Of a stretch of 64,000 bases of DNA, positions 1-8,285 are shown one piece after another. A program made the translations under genes and the position numbers. The stretch is from the NCBI GenBank assembly GCA_021773055.1, contig JAJFKV010000054.1, forward strand, positions 1 through 64,000, written 5' to 3'. Source of the stretch: Woeseiaceae bacterium (lineage in GTDB: Bacteria; Pseudomonadota; Gammaproteobacteria; Steroidobacterales; Woeseiaceae). Position 1 is the first letter of the stretch; each line of letters starts with the position of its first letter. The notes under the pieces were generated by a model. It made no database searches and was not told where the DNA came from. It was given only the letters and a program-made list of their open reading frames with translations.

Positions 1-138
1 CTTCAGCCATCCGGCACGTTCATCGAACTCACGGATCAGGACCAGCAACTCATAGGTTGCGGCATTGATATGGTTACAGAGGGTGAGGATATTGCGATCG
101 AGATCCTCGATCGGGGCGAGGTCAGTGGCGGGTTTCAT
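1..138 (-). CDS. DUF222/HNH endonuclease-like protein, N-terminal 46 codons (cut by window edge)
   Basis: This is the first 46 codons of a minus-strand gene that runs off the left edge. The translation begins MKPATDLAPIEDLDRNIL and continues with a helical stretch containing HINAATYELLVLIREFDERA. That wording resembles the start of DUF222 (13E12-type) proteins that carry a C-terminal HNH nuclease domain; the nuclease part lies outside the window, so the assignment rests on the N-terminus alone. An AAGGA-like ribosome binding site lies about six bases before the ATG, and a perfect TATAAT box lies about 31 bases upstream. Such genes are often multicopy and found in accessory regions. What the protein does in the cell is not known. 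Confidence 0.65.
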   Translation of the reverse strand, partial: MKPATDLAPIEDLDRNILTLCNHINAATYELLVLIREFDERAGWLK

Positions 139-168
139 GGCGCTTCCTTGTGGGGGAAAGATACCTGT

Positions 169-197
169 ATTATAACCCGTCAGCATGCCGAAAACCG
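169..197 (-). promoter_or_regulatory. Candidate promoter for the DUF222/HNH gene
   Basis: Read on the minus strand, a perfect TATAAT occupies 174-169, 31 bases before the ATG at 138. The region 15-18 bases further upstream (about 190-197) is only a weak match to TTGACA. This is therefore a good -10 element with a doubtful -35. Confidence 0.45.
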
Positions 198-272
198 ATT
201 ACAAAACAGTGGGTTAAGTGCAATTAGACCCGTCGTTCGTTCAGGTTCGTGGCAACAGTCAGAAGTCGGCCA

Positions 273-734
273 CTAGCGGTCGTTCACGGCAGGCTGAAAT
301 GCTCTCTGCGTCCGAGCCTTTATGTATCTGATGCAGACGTCACCTAACTCTCTCTCCATCCGAAAGTCGACGAAATACTCGGTCGCAACCTTCAGGACTA
401 TTTGATTCTCGTATTCTTTCCTGACATTGATGTACGGCCACGGTATTTGCATCATCTCTGGACATTTCGACTCGGTGTCCCCTTTGTGATTCAACCAAAG
501 GCCTTCCTCATCGCACTCGACATCGAATAGCGCATATTCCCCGCCATCTATTTGCCAAGACCGGCGCTGCCAAGGAAACCAATGCAGACGATGCTCAGAC
601 AGATATCCCACATAGATTCGTTGATTTGGGAAAGAGAATCGACTTGGACTGCGATGCGTCTCGAACACATTCGCCAATTGCTTCCAATGCCCTAGAAACC
701 CAGTCGGCTTGAACACAAGGGCCAATGCGATCAC
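273..734 (-). CDS. Hypothetical membrane-anchored protein, probably 5'-frameshifted
   Basis: The 153-codon open frame with a GTG start is not a family I recognise. The body has the mixed composition of a real soluble domain, rich in aromatic and charged residues. Reading upstream of the GTG, the frame stays open and encodes KILIVLATFAAVIALALVF, a convincing membrane helix preceded by basic residues, but no standard start codon occurs before an in-frame stop. An ATG at 825 in a neighbouring frame encodes MKNLTPPEN and then a TAG at 798-796. Removing one base at about 797-799 would join this to RKRPIDPLSSK and the helix. The natural product is thus probably a single-pass membrane protein starting at 825, interrupted by one extra base (mutation or sequence error). 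No Shine-Dalgarno is obvious before 825. Confidence 0.5.
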   Translation of the reverse strand: MIALALVFKPTGFLGHWKQLANVFETHRSPSRFSFPNQRIYVGYLSEHRLHWFPWQRRSWQIDGGEYALFDVECDEEGLWLNHKGDTESKCPEMMQIPWPYINVRKEYENQIVLKVATEYFVDFRMERELGDVCIRYIKARTQRAFQPAVNDR

Positions 735-907
735 CGCGGCGAAGGTCGCTAGTACAATAAGAATCTTTGAGCTGAGCGGGTCGATAGGCCTTTTCCTAGT
801 TCTCCGGAGGCGTGAGATTCTTCATCAACGAACGGCCGCAATCGGTCACAAGCGGAGATTATCGAGCGAACAGCGTGACCGATAGGTTTGCAAAGTAGAG
901 CGGCCGG

Positions 908-929
908 TGATCCTCCCGCAGGAGGATTA
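908..929 (-). terminator. Hairpin downstream of the 51-residue ORF, possible terminator
   Basis: A perfect 7-bp stem (ATCCTCC / GGAGGAT, 910-916 and 921-927) closes a CGCA loop and can extend by a G-U and an A-U pair. It starts about 17 bases past the stop of the small minus-strand gene at 946. There is no T-run after the stem, so it may be an mRNA-end stabiliser rather than an intrinsic terminator. Confidence 0.3.
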
Positions 930-945
930 TTGGTCGCCTGGAAAA

Positions 946-1101
946 TTAAGTTACCGCGGGAACGTAAACTTCAAGTGATTCATGAAGGCTAGTTTGGATT
1001 GCTTTCCGTCGAGCTAGTTTTTTTTGCTTGGCGGCACGCTCTTGCTTTGCGGGCTCCAATAGGATGTCTGCGACTGCTTCTGCCTGATCAGGTGAAACCA
1101 T
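946..1101 (-). CDS. Small basic/charged hypothetical protein, 51 residues
   Basis: A short minus-strand ORF starts at an ATG at 1101 and ends with TAA. The translation begins MVSPDQAEAVADILLEPAKQ and has an Ala/Lys/Arg-rich middle (ERAAKQKKLARRKA), probably one amphipathic helix, followed by a hydrophobic tail ending VYVPAVT. A GGAG motif lies about eight bases before the ATG. The composition is protein-like, with heptad-compatible spacing and no low-complexity run. I do not recognise the family, and there is no membrane segment or cysteine motif. It is flanked by a hairpin downstream. The gene is too short to be certain about, but the combination of ribosome binding site and sensible translation favours it over the opposite-strand frame at 999-1229. 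Confidence 0.5.
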   Translation of the reverse strand: MVSPDQAEAVADILLEPAKQERAAKQKKLARRKAIQTSLHESLEVYVPAVT

Positions 1102-1298
1102 TATGTATCTCCGTTGCTATATCGGACTGGCTGCCTTGGATCACCAGCAGAAATCCATGTTACCCCGAAATTAGCCGTTTGAGCGGCAGGTTTCCAGGGT
1201 CAAGCAGAAGTTCCAACGGCAAGCCCTGACCGAATCTTACAGTTCAGTGGCGCCAGCGAATTCACAGCTCGCAAATAGATCCACTTCGAACGCCGGAA

Positions 1299-2291
1299 CT
1301 AACCGACCTCTGTCAACCAACCGTGCGTATCAGGTGCCAGTCCGTACTGGACATCCTGCAACGCTTTGCGGAGCTTTTCGGTGTTCGGTCCGGCATTGCC
1401 ATCGCGCACCGTGAATTCCTCGCCGTTGTGGACCACTTTGCCAACCGGAGACAGGCAGGCTGCCGTGCCTGACAACGCCGCTTCATACGTCACTATCAAC
1501 TGCATAAGCTCTGTCACAGTAAACTCTCGCTCGCTGATTTTGTAACCCAGGTCAGCGCCGAGTTTTAATACTGAATCGCGTGTCATGCCGTGCAGGAAAG
1601 TACTGTCGAGCTGCTTCGTGATGATTTCATCGTCACTGATTAACATGAAGTTCGAAGCGCCGGTTTCCTGTACATCTCCGTTCGGACAGAACAAGACCTG
1701 GTCCGCGCCATACTCCTCTTTGGCTTCAAGCGTAGGGCCCAATGCCGCTGCATAATTGCCACCGGTCTTTGTACTGCCAAGCTGCTCGGTTGAGCGTGCC
1801 CGCTGCTCCTCAACGAGCAGCTTCAATGTCGCAGAAGCGCCTGAAAAATAGTCACCTACCGGTGACGCCAGCACGAACAGCATCGCCTCTGTAGACGGTG
1901 ATGCCGCCGCGCCAATATTCTCGAGCGTACCGATGAGTGTCGGCCGCAAATACAAGGAACTGGGTGGAGCGGGAATATCATCGACATGGTGTGCGACGAG
2001 ATTTGTCACCATGCTGGCCAGCATGTCCGCATCCGGCACGGGCAAGTGCAACGACGCTGCGCTTTTTTGCATGCGAGCGGCGTGATCGTGCAAACGATAG
2101 ATTCGCGCCTTGCCGTCGTCCCAGCGGTAGGCCTTGAAGCCCTCAAAACAGGTACTGGCGTAGTGAAAAACATGTGCGGCCGGGTGCAAAGACAGCGGCT
2201 TCAATGTCTCTATCGACGGCGCCTGCCAGGCATCATTCTCGTAGCGAGCGATGGCAATGTGATCGCAAAATTCTGTGCCGAACTGGCCCAT
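1299..2291 (-). CDS. ilvE: Branched-chain amino acid aminotransferase
   Basis: This PLP enzyme exchanges the amino group between leucine, isoleucine or valine and 2-oxoglutarate, the last step of branched-chain synthesis and the first of degradation. The 330-residue protein is a class IV aminotransferase of the longer group also seen in eukaryotes and actinobacteria. Visible landmarks are EGFKAYR at 50-56, the Schiff-base lysine K175 in GSTKTGGNY, and the C-terminal stretch SGTAACLSPVGKV. The XRE-cupin regulator lies 96 bases upstream on the same strand, and catabolic genes (omega-aminotransferase, mmsA) lie beyond it. Valine degradation passes through methylmalonate semialdehyde, so a catabolic role with mmsA is plausible. 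No strong Shine-Dalgarno precedes the ATG. Confidence 0.9.
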   Translation of the reverse strand: MGQFGTEFCDHIAIARYENDAWQAPSIETLKPLSLHPAAHVFHYASTCFEGFKAYRWDDGKARIYRLHDHAARMQKSAASLHLPVPDADMLASMVTNLVAHHVDDIPAPPSSLYLRPTLIGTLENIGAAASPSTEAMLFVLASPVGDYFSGASATLKLLVEEQRARSTEQLGSTKTGGNYAAALGPTLEAKEEYGADQVLFCPNGDVQETGASNFMLISDDEIITKQLDSTFLHGMTRDSVLKLGADLGYKISEREFTVTELMQLIVTYEAALSGTAACLSPVGKVVHNGEEFTVRDGNAGPNTEKLRKALQDVQYGLAPDTHGWLTEVG

Positions 2292-2331
2292 GGATGTAAA
2301 ACTCTACTGACGAAAAAGAAGGGCGTAACTT

Positions 2332-2346
2332 TGCCATTATTTGGCA
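2332..2346. promoter_or_regulatory. Inverted repeat upstream of ilvE
   Basis: TGCCA-N5-TGGCA sits 41-55 bases before the ilvE ATG, between the regulator gene stop and ilvE. It could be an operator or a small mRNA hairpin. A nearby partial repeat (TTAGCCA) adds weak support. Confidence 0.25.
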
Positions 2347-2387
2347 GTGATTAGCCAGAGCAAATAGCAAGTTTGTGGTATTCCGTA

Positions 2388-2936
2388 TCAGAAGGTTGGT
2401 GGCGTACACGCCGAGATCAGTTCACACGGTTCGCTGCCCGTGTTGCGGAACTGATGTGGTTGCTTACTCTTGAAGTAATAGGCGTCACCTCTGCCCAAAA
2501 TTGCCATTTCATCGCCCACCGTAACCTCAAGGCGTCCGCTGAGAATAATCCCGCATTCCTCACCTTCATGAGAAATAGCGTGCTTACCTGTCCCTGAGCC
2601 GGGCTGGTAGCACTCCTGAATGAACTGTATGGCCCGGTTGGACAGGTTGGCGCCGACCTGGCGGAATGAAACACCGCCGTCGGCGATCTCCGTCAATTCC
2701 TCGGCTCGAAAGAAGACGCGGTCACGGACTTCAAACTCATTGCCAAAAAACTCGCCGAGGCTGATGGGAATTCCGTCGAGTACCTTTTTCAGCATGCTCA
2801 CCGTCGGATTGAGCTTGCCAGCCTCAACCTGGGAAATCGTGGCATTCGCGACCCCCGATTGACGGGCCAGTTGTCGCTGCGACAAATTGAGGCTTGTGCG
2901 AATGCTCTTCAGGCGTCGCCCTATTTCGTAGTCCAC
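2388..2936 (-). CDS. XRE-family HTH regulator with C-terminal cupin domain (PuuR-like)
   Basis: This 182-residue regulator has an N-terminal lambda-repressor-type helix-turn-helix (about 8-60, with LSQRQLARQSGVANATISQVE as recognition region) and a C-terminal cupin barrel (about 110-178, with HEGEECGIILSGRLEV). This architecture is shared by PuuR and related regulators of polyamine, amino-acid and aldehyde catabolism, where the cupin binds a small effector. It is divergent from the omega-aminotransferase/mmsA pair, with a TGTTTA-N6-TAAACA palindrome in the shared 156-base gap. It is therefore likely to repress those genes. Which metabolite it senses cannot be told from sequence. Confidence 0.88.
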   Translation of the reverse strand: MDYEIGRRLKSIRTSLNLSQRQLARQSGVANATISQVEAGKLNPTVSMLKKVLDGIPISLGEFFGNEFEVRDRVFFRAEELTEIADGGVSFRQVGANLSNRAIQFIQECYQPGSGTGKHAISHEGEECGIILSGRLEVTVGDEMAILGRGDAYYFKSKQPHQFRNTGSEPCELISACTPPTF

Positions 2937-2954
2937 AGTATTTTCCCAGTATTT

Positions 2955-2972
2955 TGTTTAGCTTAGTAAACA
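2955..2972. promoter_or_regulatory. Palindrome in regulator/aminotransferase divergent promoter, likely operator
   Basis: A perfect 6-6-6 inverted repeat TGTTTA-GCTTAG-TAAACA lies 19 bases upstream of the XRE-cupin start. A second half-site TGTTTA occurs at 3028-3033. The position between a local regulator and its divergent target makes an operator likely. Confidence 0.45.
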
Positions 2973-3092
2973 TTCTCAAGGCTGCTGGCAATAAAATCAA
3001 CAACTTATAAATACCCACATAACTAATTGTTTAACATCCGCTTCCAGGCGTAGAATTCTTGCTCTTTGCCGATTTCACCTGGAGCCATACTC

Positions 3093-4415
3093 ATGACCAC
3101 TGCTGCCAGCAACCTCGACGCCTACTGGATGCCGTTTACTGCGAACCGCGATTTCAAGGCAAACCCGCGCGTGATTAGCGGTGCGTCCGGCCATTACTAC
3201 ACCACGGATGACGGTGTGAAGTTGTACGATACTTTCTCGGGTCTGTGGACGTCGGGTATCGGCCATTGCCACCCGAAGATCGTCGAGGCTGTACAACAAC
3301 AGGTCGCCAAACTCGACTACTGCATGTCCTTCCAGGTGACGAACAATAAGGCTATCGAGCTGGCTGACCGAGTTACCAAGATGGCACCCGACGGGATCGA
3401 CCATTGCTTTTTTACTAACTCCGGATCGGAGTCCGTAGATACAGCGCTGAAAATAGCGCTCGGATATCACCGCGCGCGCGGAGAAGGCAATCGAAGTCGC
3501 CTGATCGGCCGTGAAAAAGGCTATCACGGGGTCAATTTCGGTGGCATGTCCGTGGGTGGTATCGTTCCCAATCGCAAAATATTCAGTACAGCTTTGCTAC
3601 CTGGCGTTGACCATCTTCGCCATACGCTCGATATTGAGCGCAATGCGTTTTCGCGTGGTCTGCCCAAGCACGGTGCAGAGCTCGCCGAAGATCTCGAACG
3701 ACTTTGTGCACTGCATGATGGCAGTAACATCGCCGCAGTTATTGTAGAGCCAGTCGCAGGATCTGCTGGCGTCATTCCACCACCTCCCGGCTATCTGCAG
3801 CGCCTGCGTGAAATCTGCGACCAACATGGCATCCTGCTGATCTTTGACGAAGTTATCGCAGCATTCGGGCGCCTCGGAACACCGTTTGGTGCTCACCGCT
3901 TCGGTGTAACGCCCGACATCATTACGACCGCCAAGGGACTCACCAACGGGGTGATTCCGATGGGTGCCGTGCTGGTTCGTGACACGGTTTACGATGCCTT
4001 CATGCAGGGCCCGCCGAACATGGTCGAGATCTTCCATGGCTACACTTATTCTGGTCACCCGGTCGCCGCCGCAGCCGGTCTGGCTTCGATGGATGTCTAC
4101 GAGGAGGAAGGCATCTTCGAACAGTCGGCCGCCCTTGAGCAACAGTTTGAAGACCTGCTGCATTCGTTCGCCGACCAAAAGCACGTCATCGACGTACGCA
4201 ACTTCGGACTCATGGGCGCCATTGAAATGGCGCCTCGTGACGGAGCACCCGGGGCCCGCGGTGGTGAAGCACACAAGAAATGTTTCTGGGATGAGAAGCT
4301 TGTTATCCGCAACGGTATGGATATCCTGCAATTCTCACCCTTCCTGAACTCAAAGCCAGACGAAATGGAGCAGTCATTTGCCGCCGTCCGTCGCGTGCTC
4401 GACTCGATCGAGTAA
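3093..4415 (+). CDS. Class III omega-aminotransferase (beta-alanine:pyruvate transaminase-like)
   Basis: This 440-residue PLP enzyme moves an amino group from an omega-amino acid or amine to pyruvate. It shows FFTNSGSESVDTALK (phosphate-binding GSES at about 111-114), FDEVIAAFGR with the PLP aspartate at about 252, and the Schiff-base lysine K281 in TTAKGLTNG. The start at 3093 is chosen because GGAG lies eight bases upstream; an in-frame TTG at 3066 would add only nine unconvincing residues. The gene is followed 20 bases later by mmsA. That pairing is the classic beta-alanine route: transamination to malonate semialdehyde, then oxidation to acetyl-CoA. The divergent XRE-cupin protein is the probable regulator. 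Substrate could also be another omega-amine such as putrescine. Confidence 0.9.
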   Translation: MTTAASNLDAYWMPFTANRDFKANPRVISGASGHYYTTDDGVKLYDTFSGLWTSGIGHCHPKIVEAVQQQVAKLDYCMSFQVTNNKAIELADRVTKMAPDGIDHCFFTNSGSESVDTALKIALGYHRARGEGNRSRLIGREKGYHGVNFGGMSVGGIVPNRKIFSTALLPGVDHLRHTLDIERNAFSRGLPKHGAELAEDLERLCALHDGSNIAAVIVEPVAGSAGVIPPPPGYLQRLREICDQHGILLIFDEVIAAFGRLGTPFGAHRFGVTPDIITTAKGLTNGVIPMGAVLVRDTVYDAFMQGPPNMVEIFHGYTYSGHPVAAAAGLASMDVYEEEGIFEQSAALEQQFEDLLHSFADQKHVIDVRNFGLMGAIEMAPRDGAPGARGGEAHKKCFWDEKLVIRNGMDILQFSPFLNSKPDEMEQSFAAVRRVLDSIE

Positions 4416-4435
4416 GCAATCTCTGGAGATACACC

Positions 4436-5941
4436 ATGAACGCTAGCAAAACCCTCGGGCATTTCATCAACAACTCTGATGTGGCCGACAACAATCGCCC
4501 GCAGCCTGTCTCCAATCCGGCTACTGGTCAGGTCACCAGGCAGGTGGCCATGGCATCAAAAGAAACCGTGGAGAGTGCTATCGCCGCCGCACAAGCCGCA
4601 TTCCCTGCCTGGCGTAATACGCCGCCGGCAAAACGTGCACGCATCATGTTCAAGTTCAAACAACTGCTTGAGGAACATGCTGAAGAGATCTCCGCAGCCA
4701 TTACAGACGAGCATGGCAAGGTGCTTGATGACGCGATGGGCGAATTTGGTCGTGGCGTTGAAGTTGTTGACTACGCCTGTGGCATTCCGGAACTGCTCAA
4801 GGGCGAGTTTTCGAAAAACGTCGGGCCAGGTATCGATAGTTGGTCTGATTTCCAGCCACTTGGGGTTGTCGCTGGTATCACACCCTTTAATTTTCCGTCG
4901 ATGGTGCCGATGTGGATGTATCCCATGGCGATCGCCTGCGGCAATACATTCGTTCTGAAACCATCTGAAAAAGACCCGACCGCACCGATGATTGCGGCGC
5001 GTTTGCTCAAGGAAGCAGGATTGCCAGATGGCGTCTTCAATCTCGTCAACGGCGACAAAGAGGCCGTCGACACCTTGCTCAACGATGATCGCGTGCAGGC
5101 CGTCAGTTTTGTGGGCTCTACGCCCATCGCGGAATACATTTACAGCACGGGCACCAGCAACGGCAAACGCGTGCAGGCACTGGGTGGAGCGAAGAATCAC
5201 GCCATTGTTATGCCCGATGCCGACATCGACAATGCCGTAAACGCGCTCATCGGCGCCGCTTTCGGCTCTTGTGGCGAGCGCTGCATGGCGATCTCCGTTG
5301 CGATTTGTGTGGGCGATGAAGTGGCGGATTCGGTTGTCAGCAAGCTGCAAACAGAAATCGCAGGACTCAAGGTTGGCTCTGGCACCGATGTTTCCAACCA
5401 TATGGGTCCGCTGGTCACCAAGGTGCACTATGACAAGGTACGCGGCTATGTCGACCTCGGCGTAGAAGAAGGCGCCGATCTCGTCGCAGATGGCCGTGAC
5501 CTGGTTGTTGCAGGACATGAAGATGGCTTCTTCCTCGGCCCCTGCCTGTTCGATAACGTCACGGCCGACATGCGTATCTATCAGGAGGAAATTTTCGGTC
5601 CGGTTTTGTGTGTTGTTCGCGCCGAGTCAGAAGAACAGGCTATGCAGCTCATCAACGATCATGAATACGGCAACGGTACCTGCATATTTACTCGCGACGG
5701 TGAAGCAGCGCGTTATTTCGCCGACAATATCCAGGTCGGTATGGTCGGGATAAATGTACCTCTGCCTGTGCCGGTGTCTTACCACAGTTTCGGTGGCTGG
5801 AAGCGCTCACTGTTTGGCGACTTGTTCGCTTACGGCCCGGACAGCGTGCGGTTTTACACCCGGCGCAAGACCATAACGCAGCGCTGGCCGTCAGGTGGCG
5901 TTCGCGAGAAGGCTCAATTCTCGTTCCCGGGTCGCCAATAA
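4436..5941 (+). CDS. mmsA: CoA-acylating methylmalonate-semialdehyde dehydrogenase
   Basis: This enzyme oxidises malonate or methylmalonate semialdehyde to acetyl- or propionyl-CoA with NAD+ and CoA. The 501-residue protein is a full-length aldehyde dehydrogenase with ITPFNFPSMVPMWMYP in the Rossmann region, the nucleotide-binding FVGSTP, and catalytic Cys283 in SCGERCMAIS, the MmsA signature. The family lacks the general-base glutamate of ordinary ALDHs; here the equivalent segment is LGGAKNHAIV, as expected. It sits 20 bases behind the omega-aminotransferase and probably shares its transcript. Together with ilvE it links valine and beta-alanine breakdown to central metabolism. Confidence 0.93.
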   Translation: MNASKTLGHFINNSDVADNNRPQPVSNPATGQVTRQVAMASKETVESAIAAAQAAFPAWRNTPPAKRARIMFKFKQLLEEHAEEISAAITDEHGKVLDDAMGEFGRGVEVVDYACGIPELLKGEFSKNVGPGIDSWSDFQPLGVVAGITPFNFPSMVPMWMYPMAIACGNTFVLKPSEKDPTAPMIAARLLKEAGLPDGVFNLVNGDKEAVDTLLNDDRVQAVSFVGSTPIAEYIYSTGTSNGKRVQALGGAKNHAIVMPDADIDNAVNALIGAAFGSCGERCMAISVAICVGDEVADSVVSKLQTEIAGLKVGSGTDVSNHMGPLVTKVHYDKVRGYVDLGVEEGADLVADGRDLVVAGHEDGFFLGPCLFDNVTADMRIYQEEIFGPVLCVVRAESEEQAMQLINDHEYGNGTCIFTRDGEAARYFADNIQVGMVGINVPLPVPVSYHSFGGWKRSLFGDLFAYGPDSVRFYTRRKTITQRWPSGGVREKAQFSFPGRQ

Positions 5942-5990
5942 GGGCCGATTCGAGGTTACAATCGCTGTCCCATCAAATTTGGAGACAGCA

Positions 5991-6866
5991 ATGAAGAAAC
6001 TGGCCCTGCTTTCAATGCTTGCGGCGCCCCTGGCGTTTGCGCAGGACTGGATGCCGACCGCGTTTGACCATACAGAGGTTTCTCCCGGCATCTATCTGTT
6101 GACGGGCGCTGACAGCGAGTTGCCTGTTGGCGCTACCAGTTTGCTGGTGGGCGATGAGTACGTTGTGCTTATTGACGATAGCTTCGCACCGCTCGGCCCC
6201 GCACTGCTTGAAAAAATTGAGGAATTGGCCGGTCGCCCAGCCGATTTCATCATCAATACTCATGCCCATGGTGATCACACGGGCTCCAATCAGTTCCAGG
6301 CCGAGAACGGCGCGATAATAGTCGCTCACGACAATCTCCGCAGCCGTATGGAAAATGACCCCGAGCAGAACACCGGCCCGGGCGCGTTACCGATTATTAC
6401 GTTTTCCGATCAGATGACCTTTCACATCAACGGCATCGAGGCCTATGTATTTCATATCGAAACTGCCCACACCGACGGCGACGCAGCGATATTGTTTCGC
6501 GAAGCCAATGTCATTGTGGCCGGCGACCTGTTGTTCCGCGGAATGTTTCCGTTCATCGACTACGATAGCGGCGGCAGCGTAAGCGGCTACAAAGCTGGAA
6601 TGCAACAACTGATTGATATGTCCAACGACGACACCGAATTCATGCCTGGTCATGGTCCGGTCGCTTCACGGGCCGATGTGCAACAGGATCTGGATATGTT
6701 GATCGATGCCGAGAAGCGTGTGAAAGCGCTGCTGAACAAGGGCATGAGTGAAGAAGATATTGTCGCCGCAAACCCGCTGGCCGATTATCACGATGATTAC
6801 AACTGGGGTTTCATTACAACTGAACGCATGACGCGCACTCTCATCCGTTCACTGACTACGGACTAG
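5991..6866 (+). CDS. Exported metallo-beta-lactamase-fold hydrolase
   Basis: The chosen start gives 291 residues with a clear signal peptide (MKKLALLSMLAAPLAFA, cleaved near residue 17) and a GGAG site seven bases upstream; the open frame extends further 5' but without a good start. The metal-binding motif HAHGDH occupies about 91-96, followed by a histidine in ETAHTDGDA, the aspartate in VAGDLLFRG, and MPGHGPV. These are the usual ligands of a two-metal MBL site. The protein is therefore a periplasmic zinc hydrolase of the MBL superfamily. The substrate is unknown; lactonase, beta-lactamase-like and thioesterase activities all occur among relatives. It lies six bases before the M20 peptidase, so the two are probably cotranscribed. 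Confidence 0.85.
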   Translation: MKKLALLSMLAAPLAFAQDWMPTAFDHTEVSPGIYLLTGADSELPVGATSLLVGDEYVVLIDDSFAPLGPALLEKIEELAGRPADFIINTHAHGDHTGSNQFQAENGAIIVAHDNLRSRMENDPEQNTGPGALPIITFSDQMTFHINGIEAYVFHIETAHTDGDAAILFREANVIVAGDLLFRGMFPFIDYDSGGSVSGYKAGMQQLIDMSNDDTEFMPGHGPVASRADVQQDLDMLIDAEKRVKALLNKGMSEEDIVAANPLADYHDDYNWGFITTERMTRTLIRSLTTD

Positions 6867-6872
6867 AAAGAA

Positions 6873-8279
6873 ATGGATAACGCAAAAACTGCAGCATTCG
6901 TCGGTGACATGTGGGACTCCGAGATCATTCCGCAAATCTCCGAGTACATTAAGATTCCGAATAAGTCACCACATTTCGACCCGGACTGGGAGCAACACGG
7001 CCACATGGACAAGGCAGTCGTCATGCTTGAGGCCTGGTGCGAAACGCAAGCCATCAAGAACATGACGATTGAGGTAATGCGCATTGAAGGTCGCACGCCG
7101 CTGTTGTTCATCGATATTCCAGGCGACTCAGATGACGTTGTGTTGCTTTATGGTCATTACGACAAGCAACCCGAATTCAGCGGTTGGGATGACGACCTCG
7201 ATCCATGGACGCCTGTCATCAAGGACGGCAAACTCTATGGCCGCGGTGGCGCTGACGATGGCTATGCAACCTTCGGTTCACTGACTGCGATCCGCGCACT
7301 TCAGGAACAAGGCATTCCGCACGCACATTGCGTCGTGCTGGTCGAGGGCTGTGAAGAAAGCGGCAGTTTTGATCTGCCGTATTACATCGATTTGCTCGAA
7401 GACCGGATCGGCTCACCCGATCTGGTGGTGTGCCTGGACGCGGAATGCGGTAATTACGACCAGCTTTGGTGCACGACATCATTGCGCGGCAATTTGACCG
7501 GCACACTGCGTGTCGATGTGCTGACTGAAGGTGTGCATTCGGGTACAGCGAGCGGCGTGGTTCCGTCAAGCTTTCGAACCGCCCGGCAATTACTGAGCCG
7601 CATCGAAGACGAAAGCAATGGTCAACTTCGCGTCGAAGCATTGCAGGCCGACATTCCAGAACAACGAATGCAGCAGGCGAAATTCGCAGCAGAAACGCTG
7701 CAGGAACTGACTTACGAGAAATTCCCGTGGGCCGTTGAGAATCCCTCACCCGGCGAATCGCATACCGAGCTACTGCTGAACAATACCTGGCGACCGACCT
7801 TGTCAGTTACCGGTGCAGAGGGCCTGCCCTCGATGATTGATGCTGGCAATGTGCAGCTCCCGTATGTGAAACTGAAACTGTCGTTCCGATTGCCGCCAAC
7901 CTGTGATGCGAACGATGCAGCTAACGCCGTTAAGTCGGTACTTGAAGCCGACAAGCCCCCACTCGCGAAAGTGGCCTTCGACGTCGAATCCACGATGGCA
8001 GGATGGAATGCACCGGAAGTTGCCAATTGGCTTGAAGCATCCATGCATAAAGCGTCTGAAGCCTTCTTCGGCAAACCTTCCATGTACATGGGAACAGGTG
8101 GAACCATTCCGTTCATGGGAATGCTCGGCGAACGATTCCCAGAGGCTCAGTTCCTGATAACGGGGTTGTTAGGCCCCAAGTCAAATGCTCACGGACCGAA
8201 CGAATTTCTGCATATAGAGACCGGCAAACGTCTGACGAGTTGCGTCGCTCAGGTTCTGGAAGACCACTACAATCGCTAA
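6873..8279 (+). CDS. M20-family metallopeptidase (dipeptidase-like)
   Basis: This is a 468-residue di-zinc exopeptidase of the M20 family. Visible ligands and catalytic residues are H95 and D97 in LLYGHYDKQP, the bridging aspartate in GRGGADDGYA at about 127-129, the paired glutamates in VEGCEESGS at about 159-162, and DAECG further on. A dimerisation lid domain follows (about 210-370). No signal peptide is seen, so it acts in the cytosol, probably on dipeptides or related amides. It follows the MBL-fold gene by six bases. The next gene is convergent with only six bases between stop codons. Confidence 0.88.
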   Translation: MDNAKTAAFVGDMWDSEIIPQISEYIKIPNKSPHFDPDWEQHGHMDKAVVMLEAWCETQAIKNMTIEVMRIEGRTPLLFIDIPGDSDDVVLLYGHYDKQPEFSGWDDDLDPWTPVIKDGKLYGRGGADDGYATFGSLTAIRALQEQGIPHAHCVVLVEGCEESGSFDLPYYIDLLEDRIGSPDLVVCLDAECGNYDQLWCTTSLRGNLTGTLRVDVLTEGVHSGTASGVVPSSFRTARQLLSRIEDESNGQLRVEALQADIPEQRMQQAKFAAETLQELTYEKFPWAVENPSPGESHTELLLNNTWRPTLSVTGAEGLPSMIDAGNVQLPYVKLKLSFRLPPTCDANDAANAVKSVLEADKPPLAKVAFDVESTMAGWNAPEVANWLEASMHKASEAFFGKPSMYMGTGGTIPFMGMLGERFPEAQFLITGLLGPKSNAHGPNEFLHIETGKRLTSCVAQVLEDHYNR

Positions 8280-8285
8280 GCGAAT

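Noticed and set aside
133-138. CCGXX or HNH nuclease role for the left-edge gene
   Set aside because: Only the N-terminal helical region is present, so no nuclease motif can be claimed.
999-1229. Plus-strand open frame of 76 codons
   Set aside because: Its translation is Arg/Trp/Ser-rich without domain character and it overlaps the opposite-strand 51-residue ORF, which has a ribosome binding site.
3597-4331. Minus-strand open frame of 244 codons opposite the aminotransferase
   Set aside because: Antisense shadow of a clear PLP-enzyme gene with no recognisable protein features.
4556-5518. Long minus-strand open frame of 320 codons opposite mmsA
   Set aside because: Shadow of the high-GC-third-position mmsA gene; Cys/His/Arg-rich translation and no matching domain.
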